A stretch of 64,000 bases of DNA from Marinobacterium nitratireducens (GCF_014645375.1 NZ_BMLT01000018.1:1-64000); one strand, 5' to 3'. Shown: positions 1-10,232, numbered from the stretch's first letter. Numbers and translations: made by a program. Notes: a model not told the origin generated them from the sequence alone.

Positions 1-45
1 CTGGTCCCGACTGCCGTTTCCGGCTGTCTCCCCAAGCGAGGAGGC

Positions 46-115
46 GAATTCTACAGCCATGAGCGGGAGAGTCAACAGCCTTTGTAAAAAAACTCCAAAA
101 AAACGAAAACCCCCT
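46..115 (-). promoter_or_regulatory. rRNA-operon P1-type promoter with UP element, firing out of the left edge
   Basis: On the minus strand a TTGACT -35 (plus 70-75) and a TAGAAT -10 (plus 48-53) are separated by 16 bp. A/T tracts lie directly upstream (about 80-110), as in an UP element, and the discriminator is GC-rich. This is the layout of strong rrn P1 promoters. In P. aeruginosa an rRNA operon follows tyrZ in the same orientation, so a 16S gene probably lies just outside the window. The rRNA itself is not visible, so the target is inferred. Confidence 0.6.
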
Positions 116-181
116 TATTCCTGTACAATTTTCAACCACCTAAACGACATGCCTGTAATAAGGCTACCGGCAACAGAGCAC

Positions 182-213
182 TAAAAGAAAAGGGGCGCCG
201 CTGGCGCCCCTTT
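182..213 (-). terminator. Intrinsic terminator of tyrS
   Basis: An 8-bp perfect stem (192-199 with 203-210) with a 3-nt loop is followed on the minus strand by a T-rich run with one interruption. It lies about 20 bp after the tyrS stop codon. Confidence 0.85.
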
Positions 214-233
214 CCGGTCACTGCATTTAGGAC

Positions 234-1535
234 TCAGGCGGCGACAAACAGGTGGTGCTTCTTTTTGCCCAGCTTGACGAGAAAGTACCGACCGAACAGC
301 GCCCGGTCCGCGCCAAATACTTCCGGCGCATTCATATTGTCTTCCACGCCCGCCTCCACGCCGTTGACGATAACAGCCTTACGCTGCAAAGCGTCCTTGA
401 TCTGCTTGCCCGAGGCGGCAAGACCGGCTTCAGACAGCAATGTCGTCAGCGGTTTCTCGGCCAGCTCCGCCGCCGCCAGTTCCGACGACGGCAGTCCGTC
501 CAGGCTCAACTGTGCGTAGTCGTTTTCGCCAAGGCTCGAAAGGTCGCCGGAGAACAGCGCCTCGGTGATCCGCTCTGCTGCAGCCAGACCTTCCTCGCCG
601 TGCACGAGACGGGTGACTTCACGGGCGAGCACGGCCTGCGCCTCGGGACGCCCCTGGCGCTCGGCATCGGCTTTCTCTATCGCGTCGATCTCAGCCACCG
701 ACAGGAAGGTAAAGAACTTCAGGAAACGGTAAACGTCGGCGTCCGGGGTCTGCAGCCAGAACTGGTAGAAGGCATAGGGCGAGGTCTTCTTCTCGTCGAG
801 CCAGACGGCGCCGCCCTCGGTCTTGCCAAACTTGGTGCCGTCGGACTTGGTGATCAGCGGCAGGGTCAGGCCATGGACATGCGCACCGTTTACCCGCCGT
901 GTCAGGTCGATACCGCCGGTGATGTTGCCCCACTGGTCAGAGCCACCGATCTGCAACGTACAGCCATATTCCTTGTTGAGGAACTGATAGTCGTAAGACT
1001 GCAGAATCTGGTAGGTAAATTCCGTGAAGGAAATGCCGGAACCCTCGCGCTCGATACGCTGGCGCACGGACTCCTTGGCGATCATCTTGTTGACGGTGAA
1101 GTGCTTGCCGATATCGCGCAGGAAGGACAGCACATCGACACTGGCGGTCCAGTCGTAGTTGTTCGCCAGAATGGCGCCGCCTTCCTGGTCACCAAACTCG
1201 ATGAAACGGCCAATCTGGGCTTTAAGGCAGTCGCTCCACTGCTGCACCACTTCGGCCGAGTTCAGCGAGCGCTCCTGATCCTTAAAGCTGGGATCCCCGA
1301 TCATGCCGGTTGCTCCGCCCACCAGAGCAATGGGACGATGGCCGTATTCCTGGAAGCGCTTGAGCATCAGCAACGGCACCAGGTGACCGAGGTGCAGACT
1401 GTCCGCCGTCGGGTCGAAGCCGCAATACAGGGTAACACTGTTCTCTGCCAGATGTTGTTCCAGCTCTTCCTCGCTGGTTGTCTGCGCGATCAACCCGCGG
1501 GCCTTGAGATCCTGTAACAGTGTCATGTCGCTCAT
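234..1535 (-). CDS. tyrS: Tyrosyl-tRNA synthetase
   Basis: Charges tRNA-Tyr with tyrosine in the cytoplasm. The 433-aa protein has the class I HIGH-type motif HLGH at residues 48-51 and the KMSKS-type loop KFGKT at 235-239, then a C-terminal S4-like RNA-binding domain from about residue 365. Length and KFGKT match the bacterial TyrRS group of E. coli TyrS (424 aa). An internal ATG at codon 4 (1526) is an alternative start; neither start has a strong ribosome binding site. It is divergent from the M23 peptidase gene and ends at a terminator before the rRNA-type promoter, the neighbourhood of Pseudomonas tyrZ. Confidence 0.97.
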   Translation of the reverse strand: MSDMTLLQDLKARGLIAQTTSEEELEQHLAENSVTLYCGFDPTADSLHLGHLVPLLMLKRFQEYGHRPIALVGGATGMIGDPSFKDQERSLNSAEVVQQWSDCLKAQIGRFIEFGDQEGGAILANNYDWTASVDVLSFLRDIGKHFTVNKMIAKESVRQRIEREGSGISFTEFTYQILQSYDYQFLNKEYGCTLQIGGSDQWGNITGGIDLTRRVNGAHVHGLTLPLITKSDGTKFGKTEGGAVWLDEKKTSPYAFYQFWLQTPDADVYRFLKFFTFLSVAEIDAIEKADAERQGRPEAQAVLAREVTRLVHGEEGLAAAERITEALFSGDLSSLGENDYAQLSLDGLPSSELAAAELAEKPLTTLLSEAGLAASGKQIKDALQRKAVIVNGVEAGVEDNMNAPEVFGADRALFGRYFLVKLGKKKHHLFVAA

Positions 1536-1663
1536 CGCTTTCGAATACCCTTGAACCGGCTATTGTCTATAAAGGGAGCGTATTCTACCGCCGCTCCGGG
1601 CCGCGAACAAATTCGCATGTAAGAAAACACTTTAACTTTTTCACCCAGCTGCCGATATTCTTT

Positions 1664-1693
1664 TTGCAATACCCTTATGGTTTAGGCTTAAAT
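1664..1693 (+). promoter_or_regulatory. Candidate sigma-70 promoter for the M23 peptidase gene
   Basis: TTGCAA (1664-1669) and TTAAAT (1688-1693) are separated by 18 bp and lie 27 bp before the proposed ATG. The match is moderate and rests on sequence only. Confidence 0.35.
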
Positions 1694-1720
1694 ACCTCAC
1701 TGTACGGTTATTCTATTTTT

Positions 1721-3148
1721 ATGGGTAGCATAGTGTTTAATGTCATTAAGATTATCGGTAACCGCCTGCCGACCGTCCATCTGGTCGCAGTCTCCATCTG
1801 CGTCGTCATCATCGGCATCACCCTGATGCTGGTGCCCTCGGAAAAAGTCTCCGCCACGCGCGGCGACCGTCCCGAAAGCGGCGCCTTGAGTCAGGATACG
1901 GTCAAGCTCGAGCTGAATCTGAGCGAAGAGACCGATACCGAGATGCTGCCCACCCTGCAGGAAGAAAGCGTTTCGAATGAAGCAGCCGGCAACACCGCCG
2001 AGCAGGCGCCCGAACCCCCTGCCGTTGCCGAAGCGCCCGCAGAACCCGTCGAGAACTGGGTCGACTACAAGGTCAACAGCGGCGACAACCTCAGCTCCCT
2101 GTTCAAGCGCGCCGGCCTTTCCGCACTCGACGTTCACCAGGTGACACAGGCCACCCGTGAGAACAAGGCGCTGTCACGCATTTACCCGGGAGAGACCCTG
2201 TCGTTCCTGATCGAGGGCGGCGAACTGAAGAAACTCAAGCATGTTGCCGGCCCGCTGAAGCAGGTCCTGCTCGAGCGGGACGGCGACAGCTACCGCACCG
2301 AATTCGTCGAGCGCGAACCCAAAATCCAGCATCAGTTCGCCGAAGGCACCATCGAGAATTCCCTGTTCCTCGATGGCAGCCGCGCCGGCATGTCCAACAA
2401 CACCATCATGCAGCTGGCGGCCATCTTCGGCTGGGATATCGACTTCGCACTCGATATCCGCAAGGGCGACACCTTCCGTGTGATCTACGAAGAGAAAGTT
2501 CTCGACGGCAAGAAGATCGGCACCGGCAACATCGTGGCCGCCGAGTTCGTCAACCGCGGCGATGTGTTCCGCGCCCTGCGCTACACCGACTCCAAGGGCA
2601 ACACCAACTATTTCACACCGGAAGGCAACAGCATGCGCAAGGCCTTCCTGCGTACCCCGGTCGATTTCGCCCGCATCAGCTCGCCGTTCAATCCCAATCG
2701 CAAGCATCCGGTGCTGAACAGAATCCGTGCACACAAAGGGGTCGACTACGCCGCCAGTACCGGAACACCGATCAAGGCCGCCGGTGACGGCAAGATTATC
2801 TTCCGTGGCGTCAAGGGCGGCTACGGCAACGTCATCATCCTGCAGCACGGCCAGAACATCACCACCCTGTATGCGCATATGTCGCGCTTCAAGAAAGGGC
2901 TTTCGGTTGGCAGCCGGGTGAAGCAGGGTCAGCTGATCGGCTATGTCGGCATGTCTGGCATGGTGACCGGCCCGCACCTGCACTACGAATTCCGCGTCAA
3001 CGGCGTGCACAAGAACCCCGTTACCGTGAAGCTGCCGCATGCCGACCCGCTGCCCAAGAGCGAGCGTGCCGCCTTCCAGTCGGTCTCCCAGACGCTGCTG
3101 GCCCAGCTCGACAAGTACTCCGCAACCCAGGTTGCGCTGGCCGAGTAA
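1721..3148 (+). CDS. LysM/M23 murein DD-endopeptidase, MepM-like
   Basis: Predicted cell-wall hydrolase that would cut peptidoglycan cross-links in the periplasm during growth. The 475-aa product has an N-terminal membrane segment (about residues 14-36), an acidic Pro/Ala-rich linker, a LysM/OapA-like domain (about 107-170), a middle domain and a C-terminal M23 domain. The M23 zinc ligands are visible as HKGVD (about residue 337) and HLH (about 419). The reading frame is open upstream to 1520, but that extension is low-complexity and overlaps the tyrS start, so ATG 1721 is preferred; GTG 1733 is possible. No good Shine-Dalgarno is seen. The next gene, anmK, starts 7 bp after its stop, so murein cutting and recycling are probably co-transcribed. 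Confidence 0.9.
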   Translation: MGSIVFNVIKIIGNRLPTVHLVAVSICVVIIGITLMLVPSEKVSATRGDRPESGALSQDTVKLELNLSEETDTEMLPTLQEESVSNEAAGNTAEQAPEPPAVAEAPAEPVENWVDYKVNSGDNLSSLFKRAGLSALDVHQVTQATRENKALSRIYPGETLSFLIEGGELKKLKHVAGPLKQVLLERDGDSYRTEFVEREPKIQHQFAEGTIENSLFLDGSRAGMSNNTIMQLAAIFGWDIDFALDIRKGDTFRVIYEEKVLDGKKIGTGNIVAAEFVNRGDVFRALRYTDSKGNTNYFTPEGNSMRKAFLRTPVDFARISSPFNPNRKHPVLNRIRAHKGVDYAASTGTPIKAAGDGKIIFRGVKGGYGNVIILQHGQNITTLYAHMSRFKKGLSVGSRVKQGQLIGYVGMSGMVTGPHLHYEFRVNGVHKNPVTVKLPHADPLPKSERAAFQSVSQTLLAQLDKYSATQVALAE

Positions 3149-3155
3149 GCGCCCG

Positions 3156-4259
3156 ATGCGCTACCTCGGCCTGATGTCGGGCACCAGCCTCGACAGCGTG
3201 GACGCGGTCGTTGTCGAATACAACGGCCGCGATCTCGATCTCATCGCCAGCCACAGCGAACCCTTCCCATCCGACCTGCGCCACCGCACTCTCGCGCTGA
3301 TGCACCCCGGCGACGACGAGATCGAACGCCTGGGCCGGCTCGATCTCGAGCTTGCAGAACTCTTTGCCCGCGCCGCCAACAACCTGATCGATGCCACCTC
3401 GCTCGAGCGTAGCTCGATCCGCGCCATCGGCAGCCATGGCCAGACCGTTCGCCATCGGCCCGACGCCGGCTTCACACTGCAAATCGGCGACCCCAACCTG
3501 ATCGCAGAACGCACCGGAATCACGCTGGTCGCGGACTTCCGGCGCCGCGACATGGCCGCCGGCGGCCAGGGCGCCCCGCTGGTACCGGCCTACCACCGCG
3601 CGCTGTTCCATGACGCAGGCGTCGACCGGATCATCGCCAACATCGGCGGCATGGCCAACGTCACACTGCTGCGCGCCGATAGCTCTCATCCCGTGACCGG
3701 CTACGACACAGGCCCCGGCAATGTGCTGCTCGACAGCTGGATCGGTAGGCACCGGCAACTCGAATACGACCGCGACGGCGCCTGGGCGGCTTCTGGCCAG
3801 ATACTGCCGACACTGCTCGAACGACTACTGGATCTGCCCTTCTTCGACGCCCCCGCCCCCAAGAGCACCGGACGTGAACAATTCAATCCGAACTGGCTGG
3901 ACGCCTGCATCCGGGATGCCGACTGCGGACAGGCCCAACCGGCCGATGTGCAGGCCACTCTGCTGGAGCTGACCGCGCGCTCGCTAAGCCGGGAGATCGG
4001 GGCATCTCTCGATGCGGGGGGAGAGATATATCTCTGCGGAGGGGGCAGCCATAACAAATATCTGCTGCAACGCCTGCAAGCGCTGCTGGAACCTTATGAG
4101 GTGAGGACAACGGCGGCCCTGGGACAGGATCCGGACTGGGTCGAGGCCTGCGCCTTCGCCTGGCTGGCGGCGCGTACTCTGGAGGGGCAAAGCGGCAATC
4201 TGCCGGCGGTTACCGGCGCCAGGGGCGAGCGCATCCTCGGCGCCATCTACCAGCCCTGA
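3156..4259 (+). CDS. anmK: Anhydro-N-acetylmuramic acid kinase
   Basis: Phosphorylates and opens 1,6-anhydro-MurNAc to MurNAc-6-phosphate, a step of peptidoglycan recycling in the cytoplasm. The 367-aa protein begins with the family signature GLMSGTSLDSVD and contains GSHGQT and DTGPGN, parts of the ASKHA ATP-binding fold. Its length matches E. coli AnmK (369 aa). ATG 3156 is chosen because it puts the signature at the N terminus; the longer open frame overlaps the preceding gene. It directly follows the M23 peptidase. Confidence 0.95.
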   Translation: MRYLGLMSGTSLDSVDAVVVEYNGRDLDLIASHSEPFPSDLRHRTLALMHPGDDEIERLGRLDLELAELFARAANNLIDATSLERSSIRAIGSHGQTVRHRPDAGFTLQIGDPNLIAERTGITLVADFRRRDMAAGGQGAPLVPAYHRALFHDAGVDRIIANIGGMANVTLLRADSSHPVTGYDTGPGNVLLDSWIGRHRQLEYDRDGAWAASGQILPTLLERLLDLPFFDAPAPKSTGREQFNPNWLDACIRDADCGQAQPADVQATLLELTARSLSREIGASLDAGGEIYLCGGGSHNKYLLQRLQALLEPYEVRTTAALGQDPDWVEACAFAWLAARTLEGQSGNLPAVTGARGERILGAIYQP

Positions 4260-4299
4260 ACGGGTTCTTCCGGTGAGGCCTGAACGGCCTGCTTGCGAA

Positions 4300-4327
4300 A
4301 AAGCGGGATGGCCCGGACGGGCCATCC
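4300..4327 (-). terminator. Intrinsic terminator of erpA
   Basis: A 9-bp perfect stem (4306-4314 with 4319-4327) is followed on the minus strand by CGCTTTTTCG. It sits just past the erpA stop. On the plus strand there is no T-run, so anmK may share the hairpin only weakly. Confidence 0.75.
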
Positions 4328-4335
4328 GACAGGTT

Positions 4336-4686
4336 TCAGATCGAGAAGGACGAGCCACAACCACAGGTAGTGGTGGCGTTGGGGTTGTTGATGACGAACT
4401 GCGAGCCCTGCAGACCTTCCCGGTAGTCCACTTCAGCTCCTGCCAGGTACTGGAAGCTCATCGCATCCACCACCAGCGTCACGCCATCTTTGTCGACCGC
4501 GGTATCGTCTTCCGCCATCGCTTCATCGAAGGTAAAGCCATAGGAGAAGCCAGCACAGCCCCCGCCGGTGATATAGACCCGGAGCTTGAGGTTGGCATTG
4601 TCCTCTTCCTCCATCAGACTTTTCACCTTCGCAGCCGCCGCTTCGGTAAACACCAGCGGAGGATTCTGCTCAAAGGACTCAGTCAT
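4336..4686 (-). CDS. erpA: Iron-sulfur cluster insertion protein ErpA
   Basis: A-type carrier that delivers Fe-S clusters to apoproteins, including isoprenoid-synthesis enzymes. The 116-aa product has the three conserved cysteines, one in [10 protein letters not shown] and two in the C-terminal TCGCGSSF. An upstream in-frame ATG exists at 4698, but ATG 4686 (MTESFE) has GGGAG five to six bases upstream and gives the usual length. It lies 74 bp downstream of argC on the same strand and ends at a clear terminator. Confidence 0.95.
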   Translation of the reverse strand: MTESFEQNPPLVFTEAAAAKVKSLMEEEDNANLKLRVYITGGGCAGFSYGFTFDEAMAEDDTAVDKDGVTLVVDAMSFQYLAGAEVDYREGLQGSQFVINNPNATTTCGCGSSFSI

Positions 4687-4760
4687 ACCCACTCCCACAT
4701 ATTACGAACTGGCGGCTATTCTTTCTTAACCGACCAAAGTAGTCAAGTATTGCCCGTCAC

Positions 4761-5792
4761 TCAGGGCATCAAAGCGACGATACCGAGGCCGGCAGTCTCC
4801 TCCAGGCCGAACAGGATGTTCAGGTTCTGCACCGCCTGACCCGCGGCGCCCTTGACCAGATTGTCGATAACCGACAGCACCACCACCGTATCGTCGTCCT
4901 GCGGCCGGACAACACTGATCCGGCAGACGTTGGCGCCCTTCACGCTGCGGGTTTCCGGATGGCTGCCCGCCGGCATCACGTCGACGAAGGGCTCATCGGC
5001 GTAACGCTCCTCGAACAGCGCCTGCAGCCCGTCCGTCGGGTCCTTCAGCACGCTGTACAGGGTAGCGTGAATACCGCGGATCATCGGCGTCAGGTGCGGC
5101 ACGAACGTCAGCCCGACGGGGCGGCCGGCGGCGACGCCAAGCCCCTGCTTGATCTCCGGCAGATGGCGGTGCCCTGCCGCGCCGTAGGCCTTGAAGCTTT
5201 CGCTGGCCTCGCACAGCAGCGAACCGACATTGGCGCCACGACCTGCGCCGCTGACGCCGGACTTGCAGTCCGCGATCAGCCGGCGATGATCCACCAGCGC
5301 ATTCTCGATCAGCGGCAGGTAGCCCAGCTGCACCGCGGTCGGGTAGCAGCCCGGGCAGGCGATCATGCGCGCATTGCGAATCTGCTCGCGATTCACCTCC
5401 GGCAGCCCGTACACCGCCTCGGCGGCCAGCTCCGGCGCGGTATGCTCCATGCCGTACCAGCGAGACCAGAGTTCGAGATCCTTGATGCGGAAATCCGCAC
5501 CCAGATCGATCACCTTGACGCCGCGCTCGACCAGCTCCGGCGCCATGCTCATGGCGACGCCATGGGGCGTGGCGAAGAACACCGCATCGCAGTCCGCCAG
5601 CCGTTCGACATCCGGCACCGTAAAGGCGAGGTCGTAGTGACCGCGCAGGTTCGGGTACATGTCCGCGATGCGGATGCCCTCTTCGGATCGCGACGTGATG
5701 ACGTCCACCCGGACCTCGGGGTGATTCGCCAGAATCCGCAACAGTTCGACGCCGGTGTAGCCGGTGCCGCCCACGATACCTACCTTGATCAC
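4761..5792 (-). CDS. argC: N-acetyl-gamma-glutamyl-phosphate reductase
   Basis: NADPH-dependent third step of arginine synthesis, reducing N-acetylglutamyl phosphate to the semialdehyde. The 343-aa protein opens with the Rossmann motif [14 protein letters not shown] and carries the catalytic cysteine in CPGCYPTA (about residue 150). Length matches long-form ArgC (E. coli 334 aa). It is divergent from the ClC gene, with about 130 bp between them, and precedes erpA as in Pseudomonas. Confidence 0.97.
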   Translation of the reverse strand: MIKVGIVGGTGYTGVELLRILANHPEVRVDVITSRSEEGIRIADMYPNLRGHYDLAFTVPDVERLADCDAVFFATPHGVAMSMAPELVERGVKVIDLGADFRIKDLELWSRWYGMEHTAPELAAEAVYGLPEVNREQIRNARMIACPGCYPTAVQLGYLPLIENALVDHRRLIADCKSGVSGAGRGANVGSLLCEASESFKAYGAAGHRHLPEIKQGLGVAAGRPVGLTFVPHLTPMIRGIHATLYSVLKDPTDGLQALFEERYADEPFVDVMPAGSHPETRSVKGANVCRISVVRPQDDDTVVVLSVIDNLVKGAAGQAVQNLNILFGLEETAGLGIVALMP

Positions 5793-5926
5793 ATCAACCT
5801 CGCATAAAAGTCGAAACCTGAATTGACGCCGGTGCCCGAGTTGACGCTCCTCACCGACTCCTTAATGATACAAAGCACCAACCCTAAAAACCACGGAGCC
5901 TGCGACATCATTGTTCGCAATCTCCC

Positions 5927-7675
5927 TTGCCGGACCTGAGCCCATTGATTCGCAAGGACCTCCTGTCACTCGAACATTTTCGCGACCGTCTGTCCCATAT
6001 CGACTCCCTGCCCCAGTTGCTGACCCTCGGCGTGCTGTCAGGGCTCGTGGCCGGCCTTATCATTCTGGCATTCCGCCTTGTCGTCGACATTCCCCTGTCA
6101 CTTTACCTGCCCGGCGGCGACCCGGAAAACTTCGAGGGCCTCTCCATCGAGGTTCGTGCGGTGCTGCCCGTCGCCGGCAGCCTGCTGCTGTGCCTGCTGA
6201 TCTGGCGGCTCGCACCGGCTCGGCGCAAAGTTGGCGTGGTGCACGTACTCGAGCGTCTGCGCTACCACCAGGGACACCTGCCGGCCGGGAACCTGCTGGC
6301 GCAGTTCGCCACCGCCGCCATCGCCCTGTTGAGCGGCCACTCGGTCGGCCGTGAAGGACCTGCAATTCACCTCGGCGCCGGCGGCGCCAGTCTCGTCGGC
6401 CAGTGGATGCGGGTGCCGAACAATTGCATGCGCCTGCTGGTCGCCTGCGGCACTGCCGCCGGAATCTCCGCGGCATTCAGCACGCCGCTGGCCGGTGTCG
6501 TCTTCGCCATGGAAGTGGTACTGCTGGAGTACACCGTACTCGGCTTTACACCGGTCATTGTTGCCGCGGTAACCGCCGATCTGGTGATGCGCGCCAGCCT
6601 CGGCGCGGGGCCCTTGCTCGACGTGCCGGCGCTCGGAATCGGCACCCTCAGCGAAATCCCCATGGTAATGCTCCTCGGCCTGCTGATCGGACTGCTGGCC
6701 GGCGGCTTCAACCGCCTGATGCTGGGCACCGTTTCCCTGCAGACAAAGCTGCCTTTGTACGTCCGCCTGCTGCTCGCCGGGGTACTGACCGGCGCCGTCG
6801 CCTGTATTTTCCCCCAGGTGATGGGCGTCGGCTACGACACCCTTCAGGCGACCCTGCTGGGCCACAAGGAACTGCTGCTGCTGGCGGGTCTGCTGCTGGC
6901 CAAGTGGCTGCTGACACCGGTCGTACTCGGGCTCGGTATTCCCGCAGGCCTGATCGGCCCGACCTTCGTCATTGGCGCGCTGGCCGGCGCTCTGCTCGGG
7001 AACCTGGGGCAGATGCTCAGCCCGGACACCCTGTCGCACACCGGCCTGTACGCCATGATCGGCATGGGCGCCATGATGGGAGCGGTGCTGAATGCGCCAC
7101 TGGCGGCGCTGATCGCACTGCTGGAACTGACCGGGAACCCCCATATCATTCTGCCGGGCATGCTCGCGATCGTGATCAGCAATCTCACGGTGCGTGCCTT
7201 TTTCGGGCTGCCGTCGATCTTCCAGTCGCTGCTGCAGGCCCAGGGCCTGGACTATCGCCAGGAGCCGCTGGCACAGGTACTGTCCCGGGCTGCCGTCGGC
7301 AGCCTGATGTCGCGCAATTTTCTCAAAGCCACATCCACCGAAAGCCGCCTGCGCGCTGCCGAACTGTCGCAACAGGACGCCAGCTGGATCCTGGTACTCG
7401 ATGACGAACCCCGCGCTTTGCTGCCACGTACCGATCTGACGCTCTGGCTCGAGCAGCATGAGGGCGAGAGCGACGAACTGAAGCTGCTCGAGATCCCGGC
7501 CCATCGACGCGACGCGGTCACCATCAGCTTTCGCGCCACGCTGCAGGAAGCCGCCGATTGCATGCGCCAGCGCGAAACCGATATCCTCTGCGTCAGCAGC
7601 AACCGCGGCGACATTATCGGCCTGCTGACCCGCGCCCAGCTGGAAGCTTACTACCTGCGCAAACAGGCCCTCTGA
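5927..7675 (+). CDS. ClC-family chloride channel or transporter with C-terminal CBS domains
   Basis: Integral inner-membrane anion channel or exchanger of 582 aa. Residues 1-430 form the ClC core with many hydrophobic helices; GREGP (141-145) carries the gating glutamate, and LGIPAGLIGP matches the second anion-filter loop. Residues about 455-580 resemble paired CBS regulatory domains. At the position of the internal proton glutamate of E. coli ClcA (E203) my hand alignment gives valine, which hints at a channel rather than an exchanger. The start is uncertain: the frame opens with TTG 5927, TTG 5945 is another option, and neither has a clear Shine-Dalgarno. thiE follows after 35 bp. Confidence 0.88.
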   Translation: MPDLSPLIRKDLLSLEHFRDRLSHIDSLPQLLTLGVLSGLVAGLIILAFRLVVDIPLSLYLPGGDPENFEGLSIEVRAVLPVAGSLLLCLLIWRLAPARRKVGVVHVLERLRYHQGHLPAGNLLAQFATAAIALLSGHSVGREGPAIHLGAGGASLVGQWMRVPNNCMRLLVACGTAAGISAAFSTPLAGVVFAMEVVLLEYTVLGFTPVIVAAVTADLVMRASLGAGPLLDVPALGIGTLSEIPMVMLLGLLIGLLAGGFNRLMLGTVSLQTKLPLYVRLLLAGVLTGAVACIFPQVMGVGYDTLQATLLGHKELLLLAGLLLAKWLLTPVVLGLGIPAGLIGPTFVIGALAGALLGNLGQMLSPDTLSHTGLYAMIGMGAMMGAVLNAPLAALIALLELTGNPHIILPGMLAIVISNLTVRAFFGLPSIFQSLLQAQGLDYRQEPLAQVLSRAAVGSLMSRNFLKATSTESRLRAAELSQQDASWILVLDDEPRALLPRTDLTLWLEQHEGESDELKLLEIPAHRRDAVTISFRATLQEAADCMRQRETDILCVSSNRGDIIGLLTRAQLEAYYLRKQAL

Positions 7676-7710
7676 CAGCCCTTGAACACCCTTATCCCCA
7701 GGACTCCACC

Positions 7711-8337
7711 ATGACCGCTTTTAGCCTGCACGGCCTCTACGCTATCACCGACAGCCAGCTGATGCCCGATGACCGTACCCTCATCGCCAGCGTCGAGGCC
7801 GCCCTCGAAGGCGGCGCTGCCGCCGTTCAGTACCGCGACAAGAGCCAGGATGCCGAGCGCCGTCTGCGCCAGGCGCTGCTGCTGCGCGACCTGTGCCAGC
7901 GCTTCGAACGCCCGTTGCTGATCAACGACGACCTCGAGCTCGCGGTCGCCAGCGGCGCCCATGGCGTGCACCTTGGCCAGAGCGACGGCTCCGTCGCCGC
8001 CGCGCGCGAGCGCCTGGGGCCGGATGCAGTCATCGGCGCGACCTGCCACGACAGCCTGGCACTGGCGCTCGAGGCGCGCGATCAGGGCGCCGACTACGTC
8101 GCTTTCGGCGCCTTTTTCCCGTCCCGCACCAAGCCCGGAGCCAAACCCGCCCCGCTGTCGCTGCTGCCCCGCGCCGCCGACGAGGTCGGCCTGCCGGTGG
8201 TGGCGATTGGCGGCATTAGCGTGGATAATGCCCGCCAGGTAACCGAAGCCGGCGCCAGCATGATCGCCGTGATTCACGCGCTCTTCGCCGCGGCCGATAT
8301 CCGTCGCCAGGCGCAGCGCTTCCGCCAACAGTTCTGA
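7711..8337 (+). CDS. thiE: Thiamine-phosphate synthase
   Basis: Joins hydroxymethylpyrimidine diphosphate and thiazole phosphate to make thiamine phosphate. The 208-aa TIM-barrel protein shows QYRDK, GVHLGQSD, the ASRTKP-like loop (here PSRTKPGA) and VAIGGI phosphate-binding elements. ATG 7711 is preceded by AGGA and gives the family length; the open frame further upstream is inside the ClC gene. It is followed closely by hemL, an arrangement shared with Pseudomonas. Confidence 0.96.
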   Translation: MTAFSLHGLYAITDSQLMPDDRTLIASVEAALEGGAAAVQYRDKSQDAERRLRQALLLRDLCQRFERPLLINDDLELAVASGAHGVHLGQSDGSVAAARERLGPDAVIGATCHDSLALALEARDQGADYVAFGAFFPSRTKPGAKPAPLSLLPRAADEVGLPVVAIGGISVDNARQVTEAGASMIAVIHALFAAADIRRQAQRFRQQF

Positions 8338-8358
8338 TCTCAGAGGGAAGGTATCCGC

Positions 8359-9639
8359 ATGTCCCGTTCCGAAGCCCTGTTCCAGGCCGCCCAGCAACAC
8401 ATCCCCGGCGGCGTGAACTCGCCGGTCCGCGCCTTCAAGGGCGTCGGTGGCACTCCGTTGTTCTTCAAGCACGGCGAAGGCGCCTATCTGTTCGACGAGG
8501 ACGACAAGCGCTACATCGACTATGTCGGCTCCTGGGGCCCGATGATCCTGGGCCACAACGCGCCCGAGGTGATCGATGCCATTCGCGCCGCACTGGACCA
8601 CGGCACCGGCTTTGGCGCCCCCACCGCCATCGAAATCGAGATGGCGGACAAGGTCTGCGAGCTGATGCCGTCGCTCGAAATGGTGCGCATGGTCAACTCC
8701 GGTACCGAAGCCACCATGAGCGCCATCCGCCTGGCCCGCGGTTACACCGGCCGTGACAAGATCGTCAAGTTCGAAGGCTGCTACCACGGCCATTCCGACT
8801 CGCTGCTGGTCAAAGCCGGCTCCGGCGCCCTGACCCTGGGCGAACCCAACTCACCGGGAGTGCCGGCATCCCTGGCCGAACACACCATCACCCTGAACTT
8901 CAACGACATCGACAACGTACGCCAGGCCTTTGCCGAAGTCGGCGACCAGGTCGCCTGTATCATCGTCGAGCCGGTCGCCGGCAACATGAACTGCATCCCG
9001 CCCCAGCCCGGCTTCCTCGAGGGCCTGCGCGAGCTGTGCGACGAGTACGGCAGCGTGCTGATCTTCGACGAGGTGATGACCGGCTTTCGCGTCGCGCTGG
9101 GCGGCGCCCAGGCGCACTACGGCATCAAACCGGACCTGACCACCCTGGGCAAGGTCATCGGCGGCGGCCTGCCGGTCGGTGCCTTCGGCGGCAAGCGCGA
9201 GATCATGGAGTACATCGCGCCACTGGGGCCGGTCTATCAGGCTGGCACCCTGTCGGGCAACCCGCTGGCCATGGCGGCGGGCCTGACCATGCTCAATGCC
9301 ATTTCGACGCCCGGTTTCCACGAGCAGCTCAGCGCCAAAGCCGAGCTGCTGACCCAGGGGCTGGAAGCCGTCGCGCTGAGCCACCGGGTTCCCTTTACCA
9401 CCAGCCAGGTCGGCGGCATGTTCGGTCTCTTCTTTACCGACCAGCCGCAGGTCACGAGCTTCGGCCAGGCAACCGCCTGCGACGCCGAACGCTTCGGCCG
9501 CTTCTTCCACGGCATGCTGGAGGAAGGCGTCTACCTGGCCCCGTCGGCCTTCGAAGCAGGCTTCGTGTCGGCCGCGCACAGCCAGCAGGATATCGAGGCC
9601 ACCCTCGCCGCCGCCGATCGCGTATTCAGCCGCCTCTGA
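8359..9639 (+). CDS. hemL: Glutamate-1-semialdehyde 2,1-aminomutase
   Basis: PLP enzyme that makes 5-aminolevulinate from glutamate-1-semialdehyde for tetrapyrrole synthesis. The 426-aa protein has the N-terminal [10 protein letters not shown] signature, FDEVMTGFR and the PLP lysine in [14 protein letters not shown]. Length is standard for HemL. AGAGGGAAGG lies upstream of the ATG. The stop codon overlaps the start of the next gene (TGATG). Confidence 0.98.
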   Translation: MSRSEALFQAAQQHIPGGVNSPVRAFKGVGGTPLFFKHGEGAYLFDEDDKRYIDYVGSWGPMILGHNAPEVIDAIRAALDHGTGFGAPTAIEIEMADKVCELMPSLEMVRMVNSGTEATMSAIRLARGYTGRDKIVKFEGCYHGHSDSLLVKAGSGALTLGEPNSPGVPASLAEHTITLNFNDIDNVRQAFAEVGDQVACIIVEPVAGNMNCIPPQPGFLEGLRELCDEYGSVLIFDEVMTGFRVALGGAQAHYGIKPDLTTLGKVIGGGLPVGAFGGKREIMEYIAPLGPVYQAGTLSGNPLAMAAGLTMLNAISTPGFHEQLSAKAELLTQGLEAVALSHRVPFTTSQVGGMFGLFFTDQPQVTSFGQATACDAERFGRFFHGMLEEGVYLAPSAFEAGFVSAAHSQQDIEATLAAADRVFSRL

Positions 9640-10232
9640 TGGTACTGCTGTCCCAACTGGTGCTGCTGGGCAGCGCGCTGGCAAGCAGCGCCCTGCTCTA
9701 CCGCAAGGCGCAGTCGGATACCCAGGCGACAACTTTGGGCGTGATGAGCCTCGGCGCCCTGTCGCTGGTGCTGGCCATGATGGGCCGGCTGCTGCTGTCC
9801 GGCAGCGGCGCAGACACGCAGACGTTGCGGCTGATGCTGGACAACCTCGCCTTCTATGCCGGTCTGCCGCTGTTCGCGCTGGCGGTGCTGGCCCGCGGTT
9901 TCGGGTGGGACTGGTCAAGAGCCGCCTGGGGGCGCTGGCTGCTGGGCTGCTTCGGACTGTTTGAACTCTGCCGCCGCTTCGGCACGGGGGAGCAGTACAT
10001 GCAGGGACTGGCGGCGTTCATCTGCCTGGCGATGGTGGTGGGGATCGTCAAAGGGGAACGCGGCGGTTCGCGGTTGCTGGCGCTGACCGGCGCACTGGCC
10101 GCAGGCGCCGGGCTGCTGCTGTTCGGCCCGGGCACCCTGGTGCCGGAATCGCGGCACGAAGCCCTCTACCTGCTGGCCCTTGCCGCTTTTCTGCCGCTGA
10201 CCAGTGCCGGCGTCAGCCTGCGGCGCAGCTGA
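9639..10232 (+). CDS. Conserved multi-pass membrane protein downstream of hemL
   Basis: The 197-aa product is strongly hydrophobic, with about six predicted transmembrane segments separated by short charged loops (for example LARGFGWDW and GRRFGTGEQ-like stretches). Its ATG overlaps the hemL TGA by one base, so translation is probably coupled. A hypothetical membrane protein of similar size follows hemL in Pseudomonas. No functional motif is recognised; a link to heme or tetrapyrrole handling is inferred from position only. Confidence 0.75.
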   Translation: MVLLSQLVLLGSALASSALLYRKAQSDTQATTLGVMSLGALSLVLAMMGRLLLSGSGADTQTLRLMLDNLAFYAGLPLFALAVLARGFGWDWSRAAWGRWLLGCFGLFELCRRFGTGEQYMQGLAAFICLAMVVGIVKGERGGSRLLALTGALAAGAGLLLFGPGTLVPESRHEALYLLALAAFLPLTSAGVSLRRS

